Of a stretch of 64,000 bases of DNA, positions 33,570 to 41,327 are shown one piece after another. The position numbers and the translations under genes were made by a program. Within the stretch, counting starts at the first letter, position 1, and every line of letters starts with the position of its first letter. The notes beneath the pieces are model-generated. The model was given only the letters and a program-made list of their open reading frames with translations. It did not search any database and had not been told where the DNA came from. The stretch is from CBDIHH01 sp965279095 (GTDB taxonomy: Bacteria > Pseudomonadota > Alphaproteobacteria > Caulobacterales > Caulobacteraceae): contig CBDIHH010000007.1 of assembly GCA_965279095.1 (NCBI GenBank), forward strand, positions 1,063,926 through 1,127,925, in the 5' to 3' direction.

Positions 33570-35003
33570 ATGGCAGGTGTAGGACTGGCGGGTAGCCCCG
33601 TGGCGACGCCCGTGGGGGCGGTGTGGGGCAAGGCCTGCGCCGCGCTGCGCAGCGAGCTCGGCGACGACACCTTCGGCTCCTGGCTGGCCCAGGCCGCCTT
33701 GAAGGAGGCGCCGGGGGGCGTCCTGATGCTGGTGGCCCAGACCGGCTACGCCCGCGACTGGATTCGCCGCAACGCCTGGCGCCGCATCTCCGAGCTGTGG
33801 GACAATCTCGATCCCCTGCATCGGCCGCTGCAGCTGATCTCCCGCTCGGACTTCGACGACCGCCGTCCGGCCGCCGACGCCCAGGGCGCCGCCTCTCCGG
33901 CGCCGACGCCGACGCCGGCCGCCAGCCCCCGTGCCGTCCCGGCCGACGCCGTGGCCAAGCCGGCGGGCCTGCAGGACCGCTTCAAGCTCGACGGCTTCGT
34001 GGTCGGCCCGGCCAATGAATTCGCCTTCGCCGTGGCCCGGCGCGTGGCCTCCTGGGCCGACGGCCATTTCAACCCGGTGCTGTTCCACGGCCCCTACGGC
34101 TTCGGCAAGACCCACCTGCTGCACGCCATGGCCTGGGAGGCCCTGCGCACCGAGCCCACCAAGAAGGTCGTCTACCTCACCGCCGAGCGGTTCCTGTCGA
34201 CCTTCGTCAAGGCGGTGATGGACAAGCAGATGGGGGCGTTCAAGGACGAGTTGCGCGCCGCCGACCTGCTGCTGATCGACGATGTCCATTTCGTCGGCGG
34301 CAAGCAGTCCACCCAGGAGGAACTGCTCAACACCCTGGCCGCCCTGATGGAGGACGGTCGCCGGGTGGTGCTCACCGCCGACCGGGCGCCCGCCGACCTG
34401 TCCGAGATCGATCCGCGCCTGCGCTCGCACCTGTCCGCGGGCCTGGTCTGCGGCATCGAGCCCGCCGACCGCAACCTTCGCCTGGGCATCCTCGAGCGCA
34501 AGCTTGAGCTGCTGTCGCGCCAGCACGACTTCCGTCGCTCGGCCGAGGCCCGTCCTGAGGTGCTGGAATTCCTCGCCGACCGCTTCACCGACAGCGTCCG
34601 CGAACTGGAGGGCGCCCTGAACACCCTGGTGGCCCGCCTGCACGAGGGGGTCTGCACCGTCAGTCTCGACGAGGCCCAGGCCATCCTGCGGCCCCACCTG
34701 CGCGGGGGCGAGAAGCGCATCACCGTCGACGACATCCAGAAGGCCGCATCGGAACATTTCGGCCTGAAACAGGCGGACCTGATCTCCGAGCGCCGCAACC
34801 GCTCGGTGGCCCGCCCGCGCCAGGCCGCCATGTGGCTGGCCAAGCAGCTCACCACCCGCTCCCTGCCCGACATCGGCCGCCGCTTCGGGGGCCGCGACCA
34901 CACCACGGTGCTGCACGCCGTGCGCCGGATCGAGGCCCTGAAGGCCGAGGACCCGCAGCTGACGCGGGACCTGGAGACCCTCATCCGGAAACTGCGCGGC
35001 TAG
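33570..35003 (+). CDS. dnaA: Chromosomal replication initiator DnaA
   Basis: A 477-aa AAA+ protein that binds DnaA boxes and opens oriC. Domain I (1-85) ends near ISELWDNLD; domain II is a short Ala/Pro linker (about 95-130); domain III has Walker A GPYGFGKTHLLHAM, Walker B LLIDDVHFVGGK and RDLRSHLSAG-like sensor region; domain IV ends with the signature GRDHTTVLHAVRRIE. The ATG at 33570 is preferred to the adjacent in-frame TTG at 33567. Isolated from rpsT by a terminator and followed by dnaN 101 bases on. Confidence 0.97.
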   Translation: MAGVGLAGSPVATPVGAVWGKACAALRSELGDDTFGSWLAQAALKEAPGGVLMLVAQTGYARDWIRRNAWRRISELWDNLDPLHRPLQLISRSDFDDRRPAADAQGAASPAPTPTPAASPRAVPADAVAKPAGLQDRFKLDGFVVGPANEFAFAVARRVASWADGHFNPVLFHGPYGFGKTHLLHAMAWEALRTEPTKKVVYLTAERFLSTFVKAVMDKQMGAFKDELRAADLLLIDDVHFVGGKQSTQEELLNTLAALMEDGRRVVLTADRAPADLSEIDPRLRSHLSAGLVCGIEPADRNLRLGILERKLELLSRQHDFRRSAEARPEVLEFLADRFTDSVRELEGALNTLVARLHEGVCTVSLDEAQAILRPHLRGGEKRITVDDIQKAASEHFGLKQADLISERRNRSVARPRQAAMWLAKQLTTRSLPDIGRRFGGRDHTTVLHAVRRIEALKAEDPQLTRDLETLIRKLRG

Positions 35004-35104
35004 GGCGCCGCACGCCCCCTTTCGCGCCTCTCGATTTCGGCTAATCTCCCCGTCCTCCCGGCGCGCCGCGGGGGATGGCGAGCGGCCGTAGGACTGGACG
35101 ACAG

Positions 35105-36223
35105 ATGAAGTTTTCGATCGAGCGGGCCACCTTGCTGAAGGCCCTGGGGCACGTTCAGAGCGTGGTGGAGCGGCGCAACACCATCCCCATCCTGTCCAAT
35201 GTCCTGCTGTCGGCGGACCGCAACGGCGTGTCCTTCTCGGCCACCGACCTCGACATGGAGATCGTCGACGAGACAGACGTCTCGGTGGAGATCCCCGGCC
35301 AGATCACGGCCCCCGCCCACACCCTCTACGAGATCGTCCGCAAGCTGCCCGAGGGGGCGGACGTGGAGCTGCGCTTCTCCGGCGACGACCCGCGGCTGAT
35401 GGTCTCGGCCGGCCGCTCGCGCTTCAACCTGCCGGTGCTGCCGGCGGGGGATTTCCCCGTGATGTCGTCCGAGGGCATGGCCTCGCGCATGGTGGTCGAC
35501 ACCGCCGACCTGATCCGCCTGATCGACAAGACCCGCTTCGCCATCTCCACCGAGGAGACGCGCTACTACCTCAATGGCCTGTATCTGCACACGGTCACCG
35601 ACGGCGGCTCGGTGAAGCTGCGCGCCGTGGCCACCGACGGCCACCGCCTGGCCCTGGCCGAGATGCCGGCCCCCGAGGGCGCCGAGGGCGCCCCCGGCGT
35701 GATCATCCCGCGCAAGACCATTCAGGAGGCCCGCCGCCTGCTGGAGGACGCCGGCGAGAACGTCGAGCTGCAGATCTCCCCGGCCAAGATCCGCTTCGAG
35801 TTCGGCCGCGCCTCCCTGACCTCCAAGGTCATCGACGGCTCCTTCCCGGACTACCTGCGGGTGATCCCCAAGGACAACGACCGCATCCTTACCGTCGACA
35901 ACGGCGTGTTCGCCTCGGCGGTGGACCGGGTGGCCACCATCTCGGCGGAGAAGTCGCGCTCGGTGAAGCTGGCGGTGGAGCCCGGCCGCATCACCCTGAC
36001 GGTGCGCAATATGGAGGCCGGCCAGGCCGTCGAGGAGATGGAGGCGGAGTATTCCGGCGAGCCCTTCGAGATCGGCTTCAACGCCCGCTACCTGCTCGAC
36101 GTCGCCGGCCAGATCCAGGGCGACGTCGCCGAGTTCCGCTTCGCCGACCCGGCCTCGCCGACCCTGGTGCTCGATGCGTCCGACGCCGGCGTGCAGTATG
36201 TGCTGATGCCGCTGCGGGTGTAG
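35105..36223 (+). CDS. dnaN: DNA polymerase III sliding clamp (beta subunit)
   Basis: A 372-aa clamp protein that tethers polymerase III to DNA. MKFSIERATLLKALGHVQSVVERRNTIPILSNVLL and the final SPTLVLDASDAGVQYVLMPLRV are typical, and length is normal. It would normally be followed closely by recF; here a palindrome-flanked GIY-YIG gene lies between. Confidence 0.97.
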   Translation: MKFSIERATLLKALGHVQSVVERRNTIPILSNVLLSADRNGVSFSATDLDMEIVDETDVSVEIPGQITAPAHTLYEIVRKLPEGADVELRFSGDDPRLMVSAGRSRFNLPVLPAGDFPVMSSEGMASRMVVDTADLIRLIDKTRFAISTEETRYYLNGLYLHTVTDGGSVKLRAVATDGHRLALAEMPAPEGAEGAPGVIIPRKTIQEARRLLEDAGENVELQISPAKIRFEFGRASLTSKVIDGSFPDYLRVIPKDNDRILTVDNGVFASAVDRVATISAEKSRSVKLAVEPGRITLTVRNMEAGQAVEEMEAEYSGEPFEIGFNARYLLDVAGQIQGDVAEFRFADPASPTLVLDASDAGVQYVLMPLRV

Positions 36224-36242
36224 GGGGGTATTCTTCCAGGCC

Positions 36243-36275
36243 GCAATCCCCGCGGAAGCGGGGACCCAGGTTTTA
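36243..36275 (+). repeat. Left palindromic end of the GIY-YIG unit
   Basis: CCCCGCGGAAGCGGGG hairpin at the core, followed by ACCCAGGTTTTA. It begins 20 bases after the dnaN stop and is nearly inverse-identical to 36568-36599. Confidence 0.8.
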
Positions 36276-36280
36276 GCAGG

Positions 36281-36565
36281 ATGTTCTCTGTCTACATCAT
36301 GGCTAGCGGCCGCAATGGAACGCTCTACACGGGCTCCACCGATGACCTCGCCAAGCGCGCCTGGGAGCATCGCGAGGGGACGCATCCGGGCTTCACCAAT
36401 CGCTACAGCGTCAAGCTCCTGGTCTGGTACGAGCAGCATCCCACTCGCGAGTCCGCACGCCTTCGCGAGGCCCGCATCAAGACCTGGAACCGCCAGTGGA
36501 AGCTCGAACTCATCGAGAAGGCCAACCCCGGTTGGCGTGATTTGGCGGAGACCCTGGGCCCCTAG
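36281..36565 (+). CDS. GIY-YIG endonuclease (UPF0213/YhbQ-like)
   Basis: A 94-aa single-domain nuclease. FSVYIMASGRNGTLYTGSTD is the GIY-YIG strand pair, DLAKRAWEHREG holds the catalytic Arg, and the C-terminal REARIKTWNRQWKLELIEKANP matches the small UPF0213 group, which carries the catalytic Glu in the RE segment. It should nick or cut DNA, perhaps structured DNA such as the hairpins that flank it. The gene fills the space between two inverted palindromes and has no good ribosome binding site apart from an AGCAGG directly before the ATG. Upstream translation could be through read-through from the dnaN transcript. Confidence 0.88.
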   Translation: MFSVYIMASGRNGTLYTGSTDDLAKRAWEHREGTHPGFTNRYSVKLLVWYEQHPTRESARLREARIKTWNRQWKLELIEKANPGWRDLAETLGP

Positions 36566-36567
36566 CC

Positions 36568-36599
36568 AAATCCTGGATCCCCGCTTCCGCGGGGAATGC
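36568..36599 (-). repeat. Right palindromic end of the GIY-YIG unit
   Basis: CCTGGATCCCCGC hairpin arm with a GGGGAATGC end. Its last bases include the ATG at 36596, which is the best in-frame start of recF. Confidence 0.8.
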
Positions 36600-37756
36600 G
36601 GTATCTAAGCGTCTTGACCACCTCCCTCATCACCGCCCTCATCCTCACCGACTTCCGCAGCTACGACCGCGCGGCGCTGAACGCGGCTGGCCGCAGCGTC
36701 TACCTCCACGGGCCCAACGGCGCGGGCAAGACCAACCTGCTGGAGGCCGTCTCCCTGCTCAGCCCCGGGCGGGGCCTGCGGGGCTCGCCCCTGGCCGAGG
36801 TCGGGCGGCGTGAGGCTGGGGCGGCCCAGGGGCGGCCGTGGGCCGTGGCGGCGGTGGTCGAGGCCAGCGAAGGCGAGGCCCGGATCGGCACCGGCTCGGA
36901 GGCACCGGGATCGGCCCGCCGGCTGGTGCGGATCGACGGCGAGCCGGCGCCGCCCGGGCGGCTGACCGAGCATGTCCGGCCCATGTGGCTGACCCCCGCC
37001 CAGGACCGCCTGTTCCTGGAGGGCGCGAGCGACCGGCGGCGGTTTTTCGACCGTCTCGTCTATGCCGACGCCCCCGCCCATGCGGGCGCCGTCTCGGCCT
37101 ATGAGAAGGCCCTGCGCGAGCGGATGCGGCTGCTGACCGATGGTCCCGCCGACCCCGACTGGCTGACCGCGCTGGAGGCGCAGATGGCCGCCGCGGGGGC
37201 GGCCATGGCCGGCGCCCGCGCCGCCACACTCACCGCCCTGCAGGCGGAGATCGATGCGCGCGTCGATCGACCCTTCCCCCAGGCCGGCCTGGGCCTGTCA
37301 GGCGACTGGGAGCGGCTGGCCCTGGAGGGCGCCCCAGCGGCGGACATCGAGGCGCGGCTGGCCTCGGCCCTGGCCGCCGCCAGGCCCCGCGACGCGGCCG
37401 CCGGCCGCGGGCTGACGGGTCCGCACCGGGGCGACCTGCAAGTGATCCACCGCCAGAACGGCCGCCCGGCGGCCGAGGGGTCCACCGGCGAGCAGAAGGC
37501 CTTGATCCTCAACCTGATCCTGGCCCAGGCCGCGCGACTTTCGCGTGCTAAATCCCATCCGAATCCTATATTGTTGCTGGATGAAGTCGCAGCGCATCTG
37601 GACCCGCACCGACGGGCGGCGCTTTTCGACGAAATCACGGCGCTCGGCCTGCAGGCCTTCCTCACCGGCACGGACGAGAGCCTGTTTGCTAGCCTGAAGG
37701 GGCGAGCCTTGGGCGTGTTCGTCCAGGGCGGCCGGCTCCACCCCACGGACGAATAG
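36596..37756 (+). CDS. recF: DNA replication and repair protein RecF
   Basis: A 386-aa SMC-like ATPase that helps load RecA at gaps. Walker A is GPNGAGKTNLLEAVSLL, near residue 40; the ABC signature lies in STGEQKALILNLILA and Walker B in PILLLDEVAAHLDPHRR. The start is uncertain: ATG 36596 lies inside the right palindrome of the GIY-YIG unit, while TTG 36614 would begin MTTSLITALI. The homologous part begins LITALILTDFRSY, so either is possible. It ends 5 bases before gyrB. Confidence 0.92.
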   Translation: MRYLSVLTTSLITALILTDFRSYDRAALNAAGRSVYLHGPNGAGKTNLLEAVSLLSPGRGLRGSPLAEVGRREAGAAQGRPWAVAAVVEASEGEARIGTGSEAPGSARRLVRIDGEPAPPGRLTEHVRPMWLTPAQDRLFLEGASDRRRFFDRLVYADAPAHAGAVSAYEKALRERMRLLTDGPADPDWLTALEAQMAAAGAAMAGARAATLTALQAEIDARVDRPFPQAGLGLSGDWERLALEGAPAADIEARLASALAAARPRDAAAGRGLTGPHRGDLQVIHRQNGRPAAEGSTGEQKALILNLILAQAARLSRAKSHPNPILLLDEVAAHLDPHRRAALFDEITALGLQAFLTGTDESLFASLKGRALGVFVQGGRLHPTDE

Positions 37757-37761
37757 ATTCT

Positions 37762-40194
37762 ATGGCGGAAGACGACACCAACGAGACGGCCGCGGCGGCC
37801 CAGGAAGAATACGGCGCCGAGTCCATCAAGGTCCTCAAAGGACTGGACGCGGTGCGAAAGCGCCCCGGCATGTATATCGGCGACACCGACGACGGCTCGG
37901 GCCTGCACCATATGGTCTATGAGGTGGTGGACAACGCCATCGACGAGGCCCTGGCCGGTCACGCCTCGGCGGTGGAGGTGATCCTCAACGCCGACGGCTC
38001 GGTCACCGTCACCGACGACGGACGGGGGATTCCCACCGACATCCACGAGGGCGAGGGGGTCTCGGCGGCCGAGGTCATCATGACCCAGCTGCACGCCGGG
38101 GGTAAGTTCGACCAGAACTCTTACAAGGTGTCCGGTGGGCTCCATGGGGTGGGCGTCTCGGTGGTCAACGCCCTGTCCGACTGGCTGAAGCTGGTCATCT
38201 ACCGGGGCGGCAAGAAGCACGAGATGTCGTTCGCCCGCGGCGACGCGGTCACCGCCCTGGAGATCACCGGCGACGCGCCCCTGCGTGTCGGCGGCCAGTT
38301 CCTGTCGGGCACCCAGGTGACCTTCATGCCGTCGCTGGAAACGTTTTCGCAGATCGAGTTCGATCGCAAGACCCTCGAGCACCGCCTGCGCGAGCTGGCC
38401 TTCCTCAACTCGGGCGTGGTGATCCGCTTCAAGGACCTGCGCGGGGCCGAGCCCTTCGAGGAGATCATGGCCTATGAGGGCGGGGTCGAGGCCTTCGTCG
38501 AGCACCTGGACAAGGCCAAGACGGCGCTCATCAAGGCGCCCATCGTCGTTAGGGGAAAACGCGACAAGGTCGAGATCGAATTGGCCCTGTGGTGGAACGA
38601 CAGCTACCACGAGACCATGCTGTGCTTCACCAACAACATCCCCCAGCGGGATGGGGGCACCCACCTGGCCGCCTTCCGGGGCGCCCTGACCCGGGTGATG
38701 ACCAGCTATATGGACACCTCCGGCGCCGCCAAGCGCGAGAAGGTCGGCGTATCGGGCGAGGACGCCCGCGAGGGCCTCACCTGCGTGCTGTCGGTCAAGG
38801 TGCCCGACCCCAAATTTTCCTCCCAAACAAAGGACAAGCTGGTCTCGTCCGAGGTCCGTCCCGCGGTCGAGGGCCTGGTGGGCGAGGGCCTGGCCATGTG
38901 GTTCGAGGAGCACCCGCAGGAAGCCCGCGCGGTGGTGCAGAAGATCTGCGAGGCCGCCGCCGCCCGCGAGGCCGCCCGCAAGGCCAGGGAGCTGACCCGG
39001 CGCAAGAGCGCCCTGGATATCTCGTCCCTGCCCGGTAAGCTCGCCGACTGCCAGGAGAAGGACCCCGCCAAGTCCGAGATCTTCATCGTCGAGGGCGACT
39101 CAGCCGGCGGCTCGGCCAAGCAGGCCCGCAACCGGGAGAACCAGGCGGTCCTGCCTCTGCGCGGCAAGATCCTAAACGTCGAGCGGGCCCGGTTCGACAA
39201 GATGCTGGGGTCTGACCAGGTCGGCACCCTGATCACGGCGCTGGGCGCCGGGATCGGGCGGGACGACTTCGACATCAACAAGATCCGCTACCACAAGATC
39301 GTCATCATGACGGACGCCGACGTGGACGGCGCCCACATCCGCACCCTCTTGCTGACCTTCTTCTATCGGCAGATGCCCGAGGTGATTGAGCGCGGCTATC
39401 TCTACATCGCCCAGCCGCCCCTCTACAAAGCCGCCAAGGGCCGCTCGTCCCGCTATCTCAAGGACGATTCCGAATACGAATCCTTCCTGTTCGACGAGGG
39501 CGTCGACGGCGCCATCCTGGAGCTGTCCACGGGCGAGCAGCTGTCCGGCCAGGACCTGCGCGCCCTGGTGGTGGCCTCGCGCTCGGCCCAGGGCAATATC
39601 GACCGGCTGTCCTCGCGGGCGCCCGCCTTCGCCATCGAGCAGGCGGCCATGGCCGGGCTGCTCGACGAGGCCGGCGGCGACCCGGCCATGGCCGCCGGAC
39701 GGCTGGACCTCTACGCCGACGAGGGCGAGGGCCGCTGGCTGGGCGAACGCGGCGAGGTGGGCGGCTATGTTTTCTCGCGCATCAAGCGGGGCGTCTCCGA
39801 GCGCATCGTGCTCGACGACACCCTGCTGCACGCCCTGGACGCCCGCCGCCTGGCCGAGCGCGCCCCGGCCCTGGCGGAGACCTTCGCCGGTCCCGCCATC
39901 TTCCGGCGCAAGGACAAGACCACCACCGTGCGCGGCCCCCTCGACCTGGTCGCGGCCATCCTCGACGCCGGCCGCAAGGGCCTGACCATCCAGCGCTACA
40001 AGGGGCTGGGCGAGATGAATCCCGAGCAGCTGTGGGAGACCACCCTGGACGTGGAGGCGCGCACCCTGTTGCAGGTGCGGGTCAACCACGCCGACGACGC
40101 CTCGGACATGTTCTCGCGGCTGATGGGCGATCTGGTCGAGCCGCGCCGCGAGTTCATCCAGGAGAACGCCCTGGACGCCGAGGTCGACGTCTAG
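37762..40194 (+). CDS. gyrB: DNA gyrase subunit B
   Basis: An 810-aa ATPase subunit of type II topoisomerase that supports negative supercoiling. The N-terminal ATP site (EVVDNAIDEALAGHA, then DGRGIPTDIHEGEG and GGKFDQNSYKVSGGLHGVG), the QTK loop (SSQTKDKL), the TOPRIM EIFIVEGDSAGGSAKQ and PLRGKILNVE, the DADVDGAHIRTLLL segment, and the C-terminal QRYKGLGEMNPEQLWETT are all present. It follows recF at once, as in many bacteria. Confidence 0.97.
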   Translation: MAEDDTNETAAAAQEEYGAESIKVLKGLDAVRKRPGMYIGDTDDGSGLHHMVYEVVDNAIDEALAGHASAVEVILNADGSVTVTDDGRGIPTDIHEGEGVSAAEVIMTQLHAGGKFDQNSYKVSGGLHGVGVSVVNALSDWLKLVIYRGGKKHEMSFARGDAVTALEITGDAPLRVGGQFLSGTQVTFMPSLETFSQIEFDRKTLEHRLRELAFLNSGVVIRFKDLRGAEPFEEIMAYEGGVEAFVEHLDKAKTALIKAPIVVRGKRDKVEIELALWWNDSYHETMLCFTNNIPQRDGGTHLAAFRGALTRVMTSYMDTSGAAKREKVGVSGEDAREGLTCVLSVKVPDPKFSSQTKDKLVSSEVRPAVEGLVGEGLAMWFEEHPQEARAVVQKICEAAAAREAARKARELTRRKSALDISSLPGKLADCQEKDPAKSEIFIVEGDSAGGSAKQARNRENQAVLPLRGKILNVERARFDKMLGSDQVGTLITALGAGIGRDDFDINKIRYHKIVIMTDADVDGAHIRTLLLTFFYRQMPEVIERGYLYIAQPPLYKAAKGRSSRYLKDDSEYESFLFDEGVDGAILELSTGEQLSGQDLRALVVASRSAQGNIDRLSSRAPAFAIEQAAMAGLLDEAGGDPAMAAGRLDLYADEGEGRWLGERGEVGGYVFSRIKRGVSERIVLDDTLLHALDARRLAERAPALAETFAGPAIFRRKDKTTTVRGPLDLVAAILDAGRKGLTIQRYKGLGEMNPEQLWETTLDVEARTLLQVRVNHADDASDMFSRLMGDLVEPRREFIQENALDAEVDV

Positions 40195-40195
40195 G

Positions 40196-40480
40196 GTGGC
40201 CCCGTCTTCGCAAAAGGGCCCGTCTCTTCCCGACCCCGCGTTTCAGAAGGTCGCCCGCGGCGCCGCCGGGGCGGCCCTCGGCGCGGTGCTGGCCGGCCTG
40301 CCGGTCGTGTGGGGCCAGGTGGGCGTCCCCTTCCTGCTCAGCCTCGGCCTGGCCATCTTCTGGACCGTACTGGTGGCGGTGGCCCTGAAGCAGTACGGCG
40401 CCCGAGCCCGTATCCTGCTGATGGCCGCGCCCATGGCCTGGCTGTGGCCGGCGGTGGCCAGCTGGCTGATCTGGGGCTAG
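40196..40480 (+). CDS. Small membrane protein of unknown function
   Basis: A 94-aa protein, GTG start, one base after the gyrB stop. After a polar leader it has about three hydrophobic segments (AAGAALGAVLAGLPVVWGQ, PFLLSLGLAIFWTVLVAVAL, LLMAAPMAWLWPAVASWLIW), so it is an inner-membrane protein. I recognise no family. It is probably co-transcribed with gyrB and the next gene. Confidence 0.6.
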   Translation: MAPSSQKGPSLPDPAFQKVARGAAGAALGAVLAGLPVVWGQVGVPFLLSLGLAIFWTVLVAVALKQYGARARILLMAAPMAWLWPAVASWLIWG

Positions 40481-40484
40481 GGCG

Positions 40485-41087
40485 GTGAGCGGTGCGCCCT
40501 CGAAGAAGCGCCTGCCCCTGCGCTGGCTGACCCTGGCCGAGATCGTCGGGGTGGTGGCGGTGGTGGTCGCCTGCCTCGGCTATTGGGACAACCACCGCGA
40601 ACGCATCCAGCAGGACCGCGAGCGGGCCGCCGAGGCCAGCCAGCAGGCCGCCCAGGCCCGGCGCAGCGCCCTGAAACAGACCTTCATCATGACCGGCGCC
40701 CGCGAGGACGACGGCCGCACCGTGCGTCTGGCCACAGTCAATCCCGGTCAGGTGATCCAGACACAGACGGTGTGGTTCCCGTCGGCGATCCGCGGCGACA
40801 GCGCCCAGACCACCGGCAACCCCCGGATCGAGGCGGGCTGGATCGAGGACGGCCTGCGCAAGGCCGCCGGCAAGGCCCGCACCGGCCGCGTGCCAGTGGC
40901 GATCCTCACGGTGTTCATCGAGGACGGCCAGACCCGCACCGACCGCGCCGTCTACCAGCTTGGCTACAGCCTGCACCCGCGCCGCTTCCGCAGCGACGCG
41001 GTGGAGCTGGAGGGGCTGTCCCTGGCCCGGCGAAACGTGTCCGGCGACCTGCAGGCGGCGGCGGGGAGCCTCTGGGCCGCGCGGTGA
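40485..41087 (+). CDS. Membrane-anchored protein of unknown function
   Basis: A 200-aa protein, GTG start. A basic N terminus precedes one membrane helix (AEIVGVVAVVVACLGYW, about residues 18-34), then a charged, probable coiled-coil stretch (HRERIQQDRERAAEASQQAAQ) and a beta-rich C-terminal part. The soluble part should face the periplasm. No family is recognised. It lies 4 bases after the previous gene. Confidence 0.65.
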   Translation: MSGAPSKKRLPLRWLTLAEIVGVVAVVVACLGYWDNHRERIQQDRERAAEASQQAAQARRSALKQTFIMTGAREDDGRTVRLATVNPGQVIQTQTVWFPSAIRGDSAQTTGNPRIEAGWIEDGLRKAAGKARTGRVPVAILTVFIEDGQTRTDRAVYQLGYSLHPRRFRSDAVELEGLSLARRNVSGDLQAAAGSLWAAR

Positions 41088-41160
41088 CCGCAGCTTTCGG
41101 CCTTGTCGGCCAGTTGTTATGAGTGTGTCGAGTCTAGGCTGATCGACTCGAAAGACCCGC

Positions 41161-41246
41161 ACCCCCGGCGGAAGCCGGGGCCCAGATCCTATGGCGAGGC
41201 GTCCGTGATTTAGGATCTGGATCCCGGCGTTCGCCGGGAAGATCGA
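41161..41246. repeat. Paired palindromic repeat (family A, copy 2)
   Basis: Left hairpin 41161-41191 (CCCCCGGCGGAAGCCGGGG then CCCAGATCC) and right hairpin 41211-41246 (GGATCTGG then a CCCGGC/GCCGGG stem). Stems and part of the spacer (TATGGC and TTTAG) agree with the copy at 857-950. It is placed between convergent genes. Confidence 0.8.
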
Positions 41247-41327
41247 TTGGGGTTAGGGGAATGCCCCCCGACTCAACCTGCTCCAAAGACCGGCGCGACC
41301 GCCTACCCCACAAGAGCTGGGGGGCCA

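Larger units (their letters stand above)
36243..36600. mobile_element. GIY-YIG cassette bounded by inverted palindromic repeats
   Basis: A compact unit of about 358 bp between dnaN and recF. The left end (36243-36275) has the hairpin CCCCGC-GGAA-GCGGGG followed by ACCCAGG; the right end (36568-36599) is its near inverse, CCTGGAT followed by the same hairpin. The only gene inside is the GIY-YIG nuclease. The layout, a nuclease gene framed by inverted copies of a repetitive palindrome, parallels the REP-associated tyrosine transposases. Mobility is inferred. Confidence 0.6.
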
